Shown here piece by piece: positions 11,755 to 20,208 of a stretch of 22,130 nucleotides of DNA; the first letter of the stretch is position 1, and every line of letters begins with the position of its first letter. Source of the DNA: Fimenecus sp045633505 (GTDB lineage: Bacteria > Bacillota > Clostridia > Oscillospirales > Acutalibacteraceae); assembly GCA_045633505.1 (NCBI GenBank), contig JAZQYK010000024.1, forward strand, positions 1 through 22,130, in the 5' to 3' direction. The position numbers were made by a program, and so were the translations under genes. The notes under the pieces were generated by a model. The model made no database searches and was not told where the DNA came from. It worked only from the letters and a program-made list of their open reading frames with translations.

Positions 11755-13461
11755 ATGATGTTTAAACTCTATGCAGAACTTACGGTAAACGGCTCAACGC
11801 TTACTCACAACAGCTTTGACAATGAAAACTTTTCTTTTGATTTAAAAGAAGAAAAAGACAGTATAAAAGGTGTGTTTACTGCTAAAAAGAATATGACGAT
11901 GTCAAAATTCATTCTTAAAGGTGAAAAGGATTTTGACGATGACGATTTGTTCTATGCCAACGGTTATCAGGCTTGGACAACGTCAAGAGAATTTTCAAAG
12001 AATGACAAGTTTGACGGTCTTATTGAAATTGCAAAGGTTACAAAATTTACGGCTCATTTTGTAGGGCTTTCAGGTGACTATCATTTTGAAAAATACGGTG
12101 AAGAAGGCAAATTCCACGGTTATACATATTGCTATTTCCGTGAAAAAGGCGAAAACGAAATCAAACTTTACGGCTCAAAGAGTGAAAGAAAAGGCTACAC
12201 AATCTTTGAGGTTGATATGAAGGACGATAAATTCAACATTAAAAAGGATGTTGAAGGTCTCACACTTAAAGCAGGTGAAACCTACGAAATGTTCGATATC
12301 GCAATTATTGAGGGCGATATGGACAAGGTAATGGATAAATATTTCTTCGATTTCGTTGGTTGCAAAAAGCCTTCCATTGACCATCTTGCAGGTTACACAT
12401 CATGGTACAACTATTTCCAGAATATCAATGAAGAAATTATTCTTCGTGACCTTAACGGACTTGACAGAGCAAGTGAAAACGTTAACATTTTCCAGGTTGA
12501 CGACGGTTATCAAGCTGCTGTTGGCGACTGGCTTATTACCGACCACAAAAAATTCCCTCACGGTATGAAATATATTGCAGACAAAATCCACGAAAAAGGA
12601 TATAAAGCAGGTATCTGGCTTGCTCCGTTCTCTGCACAATGCAACTCAATGATTGCTAAAAAACACCCTGAATGGCTGTTAAGACACAAGCACAACGGCA
12701 AAAAAATGCTCGGTTGTCAGGGCTGGGGCGGTGCATATACACTTGATATTTACCATCCTGAAGTTCGTGAATATTTGAGAAAAGTATTCGACACAATCCT
12801 CAACGTGTGGGGATTTGATATGGTTAAGCTCGACTTCCTTTACAGTCAGTGTATTGAACCTCGCAACGGCAAAACTCGTGGTGAGATTATGTGTGACGGC
12901 GTTGATTTCCTTCGTGAAGTTTGCGGTGACAAGTGGATTCTCGGCTGTGGTGTGCCACTTGGTACTTGTATGGGTATCTTTGATGCTTGTCGTATTTCTT
13001 GTGATGTTAACAAGAACTGGAAATTTGAACTTAAGAAGAGCCTTAACATTAACTCTATCGTTACATGTATCAGAACAAATGCTGAAATGCCATCATCACA
13101 GAATGCAATTACAAACACGATTTTCCGTAATCACCTTGACGGACGCGCATTCTGTAATGACCCTGACGTGTTCTTCCTTCGTGATATTAACATTGGTTAC
13201 AATATGGACCAGAAGCTTCTTCACGGTAAGGTCAATTCAATTTGCGGTAACGTGCTTTTCGTTTCTGACAATGCAGGTGACTTTGACGATGAAAGAATTG
13301 AATATCTAAAGGATTTCTTCAAAGATAAGGATTACAAGGTTAATTTTGCAGAATTTGAAGATGATGACGTTATTCGCCTTGACTTTACTGAAAACGGTGT
13401 TGACAAGACATTGAGACTTAATCTTGACAGTGGCGAAAGTAACGTTCGTGAGTGCCTTTAA
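11755..13461 (+). CDS. GH36 alpha-galactosidase (melibiase)
   Basis: This 568-residue retaining alpha-galactosidase releases terminal alpha-galactose, for example from melibiose or raffinose. The N-terminal ~200 residues form a beta-sandwich (with NGYQAW at 69-74). The barrel runs from AGYTSWYNYF (212-221), with FQVDDGYQ (246-253), GIWLAPF (286-292), nucleophile D360 in KLDFLY and acid/base D417 in RISCDV. It is shorter than the ~730 residues of classical GH36 enzymes, with a reduced C-terminus. It has no signal peptide, so it is cytoplasmic. AGGGGGA at 11744-11750 suits the second ATG (11758) slightly better than the first. It is followed after 13 bases by the GH4 gene, forming an operon with GH4 and PfkB. 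Confidence 0.9.
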   Translation: MMFKLYAELTVNGSTLTHNSFDNENFSFDLKEEKDSIKGVFTAKKNMTMSKFILKGEKDFDDDDLFYANGYQAWTTSREFSKNDKFDGLIEIAKVTKFTAHFVGLSGDYHFEKYGEEGKFHGYTYCYFREKGENEIKLYGSKSERKGYTIFEVDMKDDKFNIKKDVEGLTLKAGETYEMFDIAIIEGDMDKVMDKYFFDFVGCKKPSIDHLAGYTSWYNYFQNINEEIILRDLNGLDRASENVNIFQVDDGYQAAVGDWLITDHKKFPHGMKYIADKIHEKGYKAGIWLAPFSAQCNSMIAKKHPEWLLRHKHNGKKMLGCQGWGGAYTLDIYHPEVREYLRKVFDTILNVWGFDMVKLDFLYSQCIEPRNGKTRGEIMCDGVDFLREVCGDKWILGCGVPLGTCMGIFDACRISCDVNKNWKFELKKSLNINSIVTCIRTNAEMPSSQNAITNTIFRNHLDGRAFCNDPDVFFLRDINIGYNMDQKLLHGKVNSICGNVLFVSDNAGDFDDERIEYLKDFFKDKDYKVNFAEFEDDDVIRLDFTENGVDKTLRLNLDSGESNVRECL

Positions 13462-13474
13462 GGAGTAAAAATAT

Positions 13475-14842
13475 ATGAAACTTGCGGTTATCGGCGGTGG
13501 CGGAGTCCGTTCAATGTTTTTGGCGAAAAGTATTGCGGGCAGAGCCGAAAAGATGGGTATAAACGAGCTTGTCTTTATGGATAACAATGAGAAAAAGTTA
13601 AATATTTACGGCAAGATGGCGAGAGAGGTTTCTCGCCGTCTTTGTCCATTTATGGAATTCACACTTACAACTGACCCCGTTGAAGCGATTAAGGATGCGG
13701 ATTATGTGATTACTACAATCCGTGCAGGCGGTGACAGAATGAGATGCCGTGACGAAAGAATTGCTCTTGATTTAGGTATTCTCGGTCAAGAAACAACAGG
13801 TGCGGCAGGGTTTTCATTCGCTATGCGTAGTATTCCTGCTTTGAAAGAATACTGTGAGCTTGTGAAAAAATATGCGAAGCCTGATGCTATGGTGTTTAAT
13901 TTCACAAATCCTGCAGGTGTTGTGTCCCAAACACTTCGTGATATGGGTTATGATTTTACTTATGGCATCTGTGACGCCCCAAGCGGAATGTTAAGAAGAT
14001 TTGAAGAGCTATATGGTTATCCCGAAAATCATCTTGACGCACTTTGCTATGGACTCAATCACTTGTCATTCTTTAAATATATCAAGGCAGACGGTGTTGA
14101 TATAACTGCTAAAATTGTAAGCGATGATGAAGCGTATAAAAATACGGATTTGCGATATTTCGACAAGGACTTTTTAATGCAAAAGCAGTACGTCCCCAAC
14201 GAATATATGTATTATTTTTATAACCGTGAAAAATCAGTTGAAAATATTCTTAATGCCGAGCGTACACGCGGTGAGCAGATTGCGGATATAAATGAAAGAA
14301 TGACAGAGGAATTGTCGCTTATCGATATTGAAAACGATTTTGAAAAAGCGCTTGAAATATTTGAATATTACTATGGGCTTCGCGAAAATTCCTATATGGC
14401 AAGTGAGACAGGTAATCGCAGACAAAGCACTTGGCATTTTGATATGTATGGTGCGGACGACGGCGGTTATGCAGGTGTTGCACTTGGAATAATCGATGCA
14501 AAAGCCCAAAAAAGCGATAAAAAAATAATTGCGTGTGTACCGAATACGGATAATGCAATTGATTTTTTAGATGAAACGGATACGGTTGAGATTTCCTGCG
14601 AAATTAAAAACGGCAAAGTGACACCCGTTAAAATCGGCGATGTGCCGTTTGAGAATAAAGAGATTATTACAAGGGTAAAAGCCTATGAGCGACTCGCATC
14701 AAAGGCGATTATAAACTGTGACCGCGAAAGTGCGGTTGACTGTTTATATCTGCATCCGCTTGTAGCATCTTATTCACTTGCAGAAAAATTGGTTGACAGT
14801 TATATTGAGCTTAACAAGGATTTTACGGGAGAATGGAAATGA
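13475..14842 (+). CDS. GH4 NAD-dependent glycosidase (6-phospho-glucosidase-like)
   Basis: This 455-residue protein is of the unusual GH4 family, which cleaves glycosides by an NAD- and divalent-metal-dependent redox-elimination mechanism. Visible are the nucleotide-binding IGGGG (6-10), GQETTGAAGF (104-113), NFTNPAG (142-148), the metal-ligand cysteine C166 in GICDAP and H196 in GLNHL. The four residues from the cysteine, CDAP, are closest to the CDMP signature reported for 6-phospho-alpha-glucosidases and less like the CN-x-P of 6-phospho-beta-glucosidases or CHSV of alpha-galactosidases, so the substrate is open. AGGAG at 13461-13465 precedes the start. It lies between the GH36 and PfkB genes. 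No PTS component, the usual source of phosphorylated disaccharides for GH4, is present in the window. Confidence 0.9.
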   Translation: MKLAVIGGGGVRSMFLAKSIAGRAEKMGINELVFMDNNEKKLNIYGKMAREVSRRLCPFMEFTLTTDPVEAIKDADYVITTIRAGGDRMRCRDERIALDLGILGQETTGAAGFSFAMRSIPALKEYCELVKKYAKPDAMVFNFTNPAGVVSQTLRDMGYDFTYGICDAPSGMLRRFEELYGYPENHLDALCYGLNHLSFFKYIKADGVDITAKIVSDDEAYKNTDLRYFDKDFLMQKQYVPNEYMYYFYNREKSVENILNAERTRGEQIADINERMTEELSLIDIENDFEKALEIFEYYYGLRENSYMASETGNRRQSTWHFDMYGADDGGYAGVALGIIDAKAQKSDKKIIACVPNTDNAIDFLDETDTVEISCEIKNGKVTPVKIGDVPFENKEIITRVKAYERLASKAIINCDRESAVDCLYLHPLVASYSLAEKLVDSYIELNKDFTGEWK

Positions 14843-15744
14843 GTTTTGTAGCGGCTTTTGGAAAACTGAACGTTGATTTGCTTTATTCAGGAATGCCACG
14901 AATTCCAAACGAGGGCGAAGAAATCTACTGTAAAGATTTCAAGGTTTGTCTTGGTGGGGGACTCCCTGCAACTATGATTAACTGTTCAAGATTGGGTGTT
15001 CCTGCGAAAATCGGCACTTTTTTGGGTGACGATATGTTTTCACAGTTTGCGAAAGCAGAACTCCATAAAAGTGGCACATTGTACGAAGTTTTTGAAAGCA
15101 AAAACTATCCGTTAAACATAACGTCTGCAATTATAACTGACCGTGACCGCACTTTTGTGTCTTACGGCGGAACAGAAATTTATTCAGATGAAATGCTCGA
15201 AAAAATATATAATTGTCTTAAAGGTGCAAAAGTTGTGGGTATGCAAGAAAATATTTTGCCTGTATATAAGCAACTTAAAAAAGACGGAACAATTTTAGTG
15301 CTTGATACGGGTTACAGTGAAGATATGTCCGTTGAAAAGTATAAAGATTTAATCGAAATTGCGGATTATTACACACCTAATATTGATGAAACTGAAAAAC
15401 TTACGGGAACAAGAGACCCGAAAAAAGCACTCGATTTTCTTCGTAATTACTTTGAAAAACCAATCGTAAAACTCGGCAAAAAAGGTTGTGCAGGGTATGA
15501 CGGTGATTATTTTACTGTTGACAACATTGACGATTTCAAGTGTGTTGATGCAACAGGTGCAGGGGATGCGTTTCTTGCAGGATTTATCTATGGTCTTTAT
15601 AATGACTTGGATTTTAGACAATGTATTTTAGCAGGTAATATTACAGGTGGAAAATGTGTTACGGGCGTTGGGTGTTTAACAGGGTTTGTAAGCAAAAAAG
15701 AACTCACAGAATATCTTAATAAATATAACAATTTAATTAAGTAA
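14839..15744 (+). CDS. PfkB/ribokinase-family sugar kinase
   Basis: This 301-residue ATP-dependent carbohydrate kinase shows the N-terminal FGKLNVDLL, the first PfkB signature around CLGGGLPATM (38-46), NIDETEKLTG (181-190), and the second signature DATGAGDAFLAGF (237-249) with catalytic base D243. Fructokinase, ribokinase and related activities share these motifs and cannot be separated here. The ATG at 14839 overlaps the GH4 stop as ATGA and has GGGAG at a proper distance; an earlier ATG at 14833 sits too close. Tight coupling to GH36 and GH4 suggests that it phosphorylates a monosaccharide or polyol released by them (inference). Confidence 0.9.
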   Translation: MSFVAAFGKLNVDLLYSGMPRIPNEGEEIYCKDFKVCLGGGLPATMINCSRLGVPAKIGTFLGDDMFSQFAKAELHKSGTLYEVFESKNYPLNITSAIITDRDRTFVSYGGTEIYSDEMLEKIYNCLKGAKVVGMQENILPVYKQLKKDGTILVLDTGYSEDMSVEKYKDLIEIADYYTPNIDETEKLTGTRDPKKALDFLRNYFEKPIVKLGKKGCAGYDGDYFTVDNIDDFKCVDATGAGDAFLAGFIYGLYNDLDFRQCILAGNITGGKCVTGVGCLTGFVSKKELTEYLNKYNNLIK

Positions 15745-15753
15745 AAGCATTTT

Positions 15754-15780
15754 GTAGGGGCGGGTCTCCGTGCCCGCCCG
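15754..15780 (+). repeat. GC-rich palindromic repeat, left copy
   Basis: The element begins GTAGGGGCGGGTCTCC and forms a GGGCGGG (15758-15764)/CCCGCCC (15773-15779) hairpin. Its reverse complement recurs at 16255-16281 with two mismatches. It also shares the GTAGGGGCG head with the element at 10109. Confidence 0.85.
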
Positions 15781-15812
15781 AAATCAAAACACAGAAAAGA
15801 GGTTGTAGAACG

Positions 15813-16247
15813 ATGTTTATTTTTGTTTTATCGTTACTGATATTATTTGTCAATTTTGTCTCTTTTCATATTTACAATGTTGAGATTATAGACAGTCAGC
15901 TCACAAACAGAGAACGAAAAAATAAAAAAGAAAATATTTTTTCAAGACTTTTCTTTATAAAATATTTTAAATTTTCTAATAAATTTCTGTGGGTATGCAA
16001 TTTGATAAATACTACAATTTCTATTTTTGGAAATTTATGGGTATTTATAAATTTATTCCTGCAAAATGATGACCTTGATAATCTTGTAGGTGGAATATTG
16101 CTTTTGACACTTTTGGTTGAGACGATTTTTATGCTGATTTCAAAATTGCTTATTCATATTAATAGACAAAAATCTTGGTTTGCTAAGATTTTTCTTGTTG
16201 TATATCTTGCATCTTTAATTATAGGAATAATTGCGTTGTTATTGTAA
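15813..16247 (+). CDS. Small hypothetical membrane protein between inverted repeats
   Basis: This 144-residue, very hydrophobic protein is not recognised. A first membrane helix (1-21) is followed by a basic stretch (RERKNKKENIFSR around 33-45) and about three further helices (roughly 58-83, 91-113, 124-143). No conserved motif is seen. The ATG has GAGG about ten bases upstream. The coding sequence is strikingly AT-rich and unlike the flanking sugar genes. The ORF and both GC-rich palindromes together span about 530 bases between the PfkB and MATE genes, which suggests a small inserted cassette (inference). The long frame with a ribosome binding site makes translation likely. Confidence 0.65.
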   Translation: MFIFVLSLLILFVNFVSFHIYNVEIIDSQLTNRERKNKKENIFSRLFFIKYFKFSNKFLWVCNLINTTISIFGNLWVFINLFLQNDDLDNLVGGILLLTLLVETIFMLISKLLIHINRQKSWFAKIFLVVYLASLIIGIIALLL

Positions 16248-16254
16248 TATTTAA

Positions 16255-16281
16255 CGTGCGGGCACGGAGACCCGCCCTTAC
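16255..16281 (-). repeat. GC-rich palindromic repeat, right copy (inverted)
   Basis: Reverse complement of the repeat at 15754-15780, matching 25 of 27 positions. Its outer end runs into the TTACAA that is the likely -35 of the MATE gene. Confidence 0.85.
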
Positions 16282-16305
16282 AAAAACACTCCGTTAAAAT
16301 ATACT
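16278..16305 (+). promoter_or_regulatory. Promoter of the MATE transporter gene
   Basis: TTACAA (16278-16283), 16-base spacer, TATACT (16300-16305), 15 bases before the start codon. The -35 overlaps the edge of the inverted repeat. Confidence 0.5.
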
Positions 16306-16319
16306 AATCAGGTGACAAA

Positions 16320-17693
16320 ATGAACAACAAAATTGATATATCACAACAAATGGCAACCACATCTGTATGGAAACTTATAATCAAATTAAGTATTCCTGCA
16401 ATACTTGCACAGATTGTAAATCTTCTTTACAATGTGGTTGATAGAATTTACATTGGCCATATGGAAGATGTAGGCACAGTAGCACTTACGGGTGTTGGAC
16501 TTTGTGTGCCTGTAATCACTCTCATTTCTGCATTCACAATGCTTGTGGCTCAGGGCGGTGCGCCAAGAGCGGCAATCCAGATGGGAAAGGGTGATATTAA
16601 AAAAGCAGAAAAAATCCTCGGTAACTGTTTTGTGTTATTGATTTTCTTCGCAATAATATTAACTGTATTGTTTATGGTCTTCGGCGAAAAGCTTTTAATG
16701 CTTTTCGGTGCAAGTGAAAGCACAATTGTATATGCACTTCCATATATGCAGATTTATTCCGCAGGTTCAATTTTTGTAATGCTCTCATTAGGTCTTAATA
16801 TGTTTATTACTACACAGGGCTTTACAAAAATCAGTATGGCAACAGTGCTTATAGGGGCTATCTGTAATATTGTGCTTGACCCTATATTCATTTTTGCTTT
16901 CGATATGGGTGTCAGCGGTGCGGCGATTGCTACAATTATTTCTCAAGCTGTTTCATCGGTGTGGGTATTATCATTCTTGCTTGGTAAAAAGACAAAATTA
17001 AGAATACGAAAAGAAAATCTTTTGCCAAGCGCAAAAATTCTTGCACCTGTATTAGCGTTAGGAATTTCACCGTTTGTAATGAACTCAACAGAAGCGATTA
17101 TAAATATTGCGTTTAATTCTTCATTACAGAAATATGGTGGGGATATTGCAGTAGGGGCTATGACAATCTGTACAACAGTTTTCCAGATGGCTTGGGTACC
17201 GGCGCAAGGTATCGGTCAAGGCGCACAACCTATTATCAGCTTTAACTATGGCGCAAAAAATGCGGACAGAGTAAAACAAGCGTTCAAAGCATTTTTGATT
17301 ATCTGTTTCTCTTATGTTTTCATATTCGGTATGGCTATTGAACTGTTTCCACAATTCTTTATCGGTATTTTCAATGATAATCCTGCTTTGGTAGAAACTG
17401 CAACATGGACTATACGTCTTTATGGTTGCGCTATGGTGTTCTTCGGAATTCAGATGGCAGTACAACAGACATTTATAGCTCTCGGCAAAGCAAAAGCATC
17501 GCTTTTTATTGCTTGTTTAAGAAAAGTAATCCTTTTAGTGCCTTTAATTTATATATTGCCTAACTTTTTTGAAAATAAAGTTTTTGCAGTATTTCTTGCA
17601 GAGCCGGTGTCTGATGCAATATCAATAATTACCGCATCAATTACATTTGCAATCGTTTTTAGTAAAGAAATGAAACAAATGAAAGCAAAATAA
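16320..17693 (+). CDS. MATE-family efflux transporter
   Basis: This 457-residue integral membrane protein probably has twelve helices in two homologous halves. The beginning of the first half (KLSIPAILAQIVNLLYNVVDRIYIGH) and the opening of the second half (LALGISPFVMNSTEAIINIAFN) show the typical MATE pattern, as do AQGGAPRAAIQMGKGD and GIGQGAQPIISFNYGA. Such proteins export cationic drugs, dyes or metabolites in exchange for Na+ or H+. The ATG has AGGTGA nearby. The TetR gene follows after 62 bases on the same strand, and the combination of efflux pump and TetR regulator suggests local control. The actual substrate is unknown. Confidence 0.95.
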   Translation: MNNKIDISQQMATTSVWKLIIKLSIPAILAQIVNLLYNVVDRIYIGHMEDVGTVALTGVGLCVPVITLISAFTMLVAQGGAPRAAIQMGKGDIKKAEKILGNCFVLLIFFAIILTVLFMVFGEKLLMLFGASESTIVYALPYMQIYSAGSIFVMLSLGLNMFITTQGFTKISMATVLIGAICNIVLDPIFIFAFDMGVSGAAIATIISQAVSSVWVLSFLLGKKTKLRIRKENLLPSAKILAPVLALGISPFVMNSTEAIINIAFNSSLQKYGGDIAVGAMTICTTVFQMAWVPAQGIGQGAQPIISFNYGAKNADRVKQAFKAFLIICFSYVFIFGMAIELFPQFFIGIFNDNPALVETATWTIRLYGCAMVFFGIQMAVQQTFIALGKAKASLFIACLRKVILLVPLIYILPNFFENKVFAVFLAEPVSDAISIITASITFAIVFSKEMKQMKAK

Positions 17694-17755
17694 TACTGTA
17701 CTTTTTAATTTTATTGTGTTAAAATCAATACAATATGTTTTTGGGATGATTTGAG

Positions 17756-18406
17756 ATGGAACTAAAAAAACATCACAAGCCTACTTTTGACAATCTGCCT
17801 GAAGAAAAAAGGCGAAGAATTCTTGAGGTTGCAACAAAAGAGTTTGCAAAGAAAGGCTATCACGACGCAAGTATCAGTAATATAGCTTCAAAATCAGGGA
17901 TTAGTGTAGGTGCGGTTTATAAATATTTTGATAATAAGCAGGATTTGTTTCTGACTATTGTTGACCACAGCATTGACCGAATGGAAAAACTTCTTATCGG
18001 TCTTGCAAAGGCTGACGAAGACGTGATAATCAAGGTTGAAAAAATTCTGCGTGAAATAATAAAGGCTTCAAGAGAAGACGGTGTTCTCGTTAAACTTTAC
18101 AACAGTATGACCGCCATCAACGACAAAAAACTTGCGAAGCAATTTGCGAGTGAAATGGAAACAATGACGGCGCGGATTTATACCGAAGCAATTATTGACG
18201 GTCAGAAAAACGGTGAAATCAGACGTGACATTGACCCTCAGGTTGCGGCACTTTTAATTGATAATCTCTTTATGAACTTGCAATTTTCTTATGCGGGGGA
18301 TTATTACGAAGAACGGCTTAAAATCTTTTGTGGTGAAAACATTCACCAGAGAGATGAATTTATAATTGAGCAAATACTTAAATTTATAAAATCTGCTTTG
18401 AAATAA
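17756..18406 (+). CDS. TetR/AcrR-family transcriptional regulator
   Basis: This 216-residue repressor-type protein has the standard N-terminal DNA-binding domain: RRRILEVATKEFAKKGYHDASISNIASKSG and then ISVGAVYKYFDNKQDLF (about 19-66), the recognition helix being ISVGAVYKYF. The all-helical remainder is the ligand-binding and dimer domain; the ligand cannot be predicted. The ATG at 17756 is preceded by a GGGATGA-like ribosome binding site. It sits between the MATE gene (62 bases upstream) and the FGGY kinase gene (11 bases downstream), and the short gap indicates cotranscription with the kinase. It could regulate the transporter, the kinase or both. Confidence 0.94.
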   Translation: MELKKHHKPTFDNLPEEKRRRILEVATKEFAKKGYHDASISNIASKSGISVGAVYKYFDNKQDLFLTIVDHSIDRMEKLLIGLAKADEDVIIKVEKILREIIKASREDGVLVKLYNSMTAINDKKLAKQFASEMETMTARIYTEAIIDGQKNGEIRRDIDPQVAALLIDNLFMNLQFSYAGDYYEERLKIFCGENIHQRDEFIIEQILKFIKSALK

Positions 18407-18417
18407 GGGGAATGAAT

Positions 18418-20031
18418 ATGGAAAAAGAAATTTATGCTCTTGCCTTTGATATTGGCACAACAGGCGTTAAAACCTGCCTTTTCAAAATCGGCAAACAAAT
18501 CGAACTTTTAGAAGCGGCAACCGAAGGCTATAATCTTTATATTATGCCTAACGGCGGCGCAGAGCAGGACCCTGACGAATGGTGGGCTGCAATGTGCTCA
18601 ACTTCAAAAAAGGTTATTAAAAACTCAAAAATTGACCCCAAAGATATTTACGGAATTTCTTTCTGCTCACAGATGCAGGGTCTTGTACTCGTTGATAAAG
18701 ACGGTAACGCAGTACGTCGTGCATTCAGTTATATGGACCAGAGAGCTACTGAAGAAATCAAAAAAGGTATTGCTTACGGACCACAGGTTGCGGGCGGTAA
18801 CATCTTCAAACTTCTCCCATCACTTGCAATTACTGGCGCAGCTGCATTAAGCGTTAAGGACCCTGTATGGAAATACAAATGGACTGAAGCTAACGAGCCT
18901 GAAAATTTTGCAAAAGTACATAAATGGCTTGACGTTAAAGAATATCTTATCTGCCGTATGACAGGTGAGTTTGTTATGACAAAGGACTCTGCTTTCGGAG
19001 CACTCCTTTATGACCTTAAAAAGAAGGACTGGAGCCCTACAATCTGCAAACTTTTAGGTGTTGATATGAAGCACTTGGCAAGAATTGCCGACTGTACGGA
19101 AAAAATCGGCGAGCTTCGTCCGCAGCAGGCAGAGGAAGTAGGTCTTGTTCCGGGTATTGCAGTATTCGGCGGCGGCGGTGACGCGACTCTTATCGGTGTT
19201 GGTGCAGGTGCTACTGAGCTCGGCGATACTCACGTTTATCAGGGTACGTCAGGTTGGGTTTCAACAGTTACGGACAAGAGTGTTGTTGACGCAAGTACCA
19301 TGATGGCGGCAGTTGTTGGTGCAGAAGACGGTATTTACAACTATTTCGGTGAGCTTGAAACTGCCGGCAAGTGCGTAGAGTGGGTTAAAGACCATTTGGC
19401 TCTTGATGAAATTGACATTTATCTTGATAAACAACACGCGCTCAAACGCAAAAAGGCGGATATGGAAGTCGTTTATACAAACCTTTATGATTATATGATG
19501 GCTGTTGTTGACTCAATTCCTGCTGGTAGCGGCGGTGTAATCTTCACACCTTGGCTTCACGGTAACCGTTGCCCATTTGAAGACCCAAATGCAAGAGGAA
19601 TGTTCTTTAATATCAGTCTTGAAACAGGCAAAACAGAGCTTATCCGTGCGGTTGTTGAAGGCGTTTGCTTCCATCTTCGCTGGTTCCTTGAAACCGAAGA
19701 AAAGAAAGTCAAAACTTCAAAAACAATCCGTTTCGTAGGTGGTGGCGCATTGTCAGACGTTACTGCACAAATTCTTGCAGATTGCACGGGCAGAGTTGTT
19801 GAAACCGTTGCAAGTCCACAGAACGTCGGTGCAGTCGGTGCGGCAGTTCTTATTGCTATCGGCGCAGGTATTATTGAAAAAGTTCCTGATGCAAAGAAAC
19901 TTATCCCTGCTAAAAAGACGTTTACTCCAAATATGAAGAACAAGTCGGTTTATGACAAGAATTTTGAAGTATTCAAAAAACTTTATGCCGCAAACAAAGA
20001 TAATTTTAAAGAACTTAATGAGATTAAATAA
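18418..20031 (+). CDS. FGGY-family carbohydrate kinase (xylulokinase/ribulokinase-like)
   Basis: This 537-residue ATP-dependent sugar kinase has phosphate-1 motif DIGTTGVK (11-18), substrate-side MQGLVLVD (86-93) and MDQR (106-109), WLDVKEYL (170-177), and GGGGDA (251-256) with likely catalytic base D255. GTSGW (276-280) and a C-terminal FVGGGALSDVTAQILAD adenine-binding block complete the fold. The family covers xylulose, ribulose, glycerol, gluconate and other substrates; no closer assignment is justified. Length is typical. The ATG at 18418 has AAGGGG seven bases upstream; the in-frame ATG at 18412 touches that site and is unlikely. It lies 11 bases after the TetR gene and ends at a strong terminator. 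Confidence 0.92.
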   Translation: MEKEIYALAFDIGTTGVKTCLFKIGKQIELLEAATEGYNLYIMPNGGAEQDPDEWWAAMCSTSKKVIKNSKIDPKDIYGISFCSQMQGLVLVDKDGNAVRRAFSYMDQRATEEIKKGIAYGPQVAGGNIFKLLPSLAITGAAALSVKDPVWKYKWTEANEPENFAKVHKWLDVKEYLICRMTGEFVMTKDSAFGALLYDLKKKDWSPTICKLLGVDMKHLARIADCTEKIGELRPQQAEEVGLVPGIAVFGGGGDATLIGVGAGATELGDTHVYQGTSGWVSTVTDKSVVDASTMMAAVVGAEDGIYNYFGELETAGKCVEWVKDHLALDEIDIYLDKQHALKRKKADMEVVYTNLYDYMMAVVDSIPAGSGGVIFTPWLHGNRCPFEDPNARGMFFNISLETGKTELIRAVVEGVCFHLRWFLETEEKKVKTSKTIRFVGGGALSDVTAQILADCTGRVVETVASPQNVGAVGAAVLIAIGAGIIEKVPDAKKLIPAKKTFTPNMKNKSVYDKNFEVFKKLYAANKDNFKELNEIK

Positions 20032-20037
20032 GTTGTT

Positions 20038-20072
20038 ACAAGAGGGTGTCAAAACCCTCTTGTTTCGTTTTT
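20038..20072 (+). terminator. Rho-independent terminator of the TetR/FGGY kinase transcript
   Basis: Stem ACAAGAGGGT (20038-20047) with ACCCTCTTGT (20054-20063), loop GTCAAA, then TTTCGTTTTT. Confidence 0.9.
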
Positions 20073-20141
20073 GGTACGTTTACGTTTGAAAACGAGACGG
20101 AATTTGTGCAAAAAGCTGAATGAAGAAAGTGAACATTTTAA

Positions 20142-20170
20142 TTGACAATATTTTGTATTTATGTAATAAT
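20142..20170 (+). promoter_or_regulatory. Promoter of the DUF4474 lipoprotein gene
   Basis: Perfect TTGACA (20142-20147), 17-base spacer, AATAAT (20165-20170) preceded by the TGT of an extended -10. Confidence 0.65.
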
Positions 20171-20208
20171 TATAGTGTGTAAAAATCTCTATTGACGGAG
20201 GAACGATA

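Noticed and set aside
12815..13309. Plus-strand open frame of 164 codons inside the GH36 gene
   Set aside because: A frame shadow of the alpha-galactosidase, which carries both catalytic aspartates in the other frame.
19557..19943. Minus-strand open frame of 128 codons
   Set aside because: Antisense shadow of the FGGY kinase C-terminal domain with no start signals.
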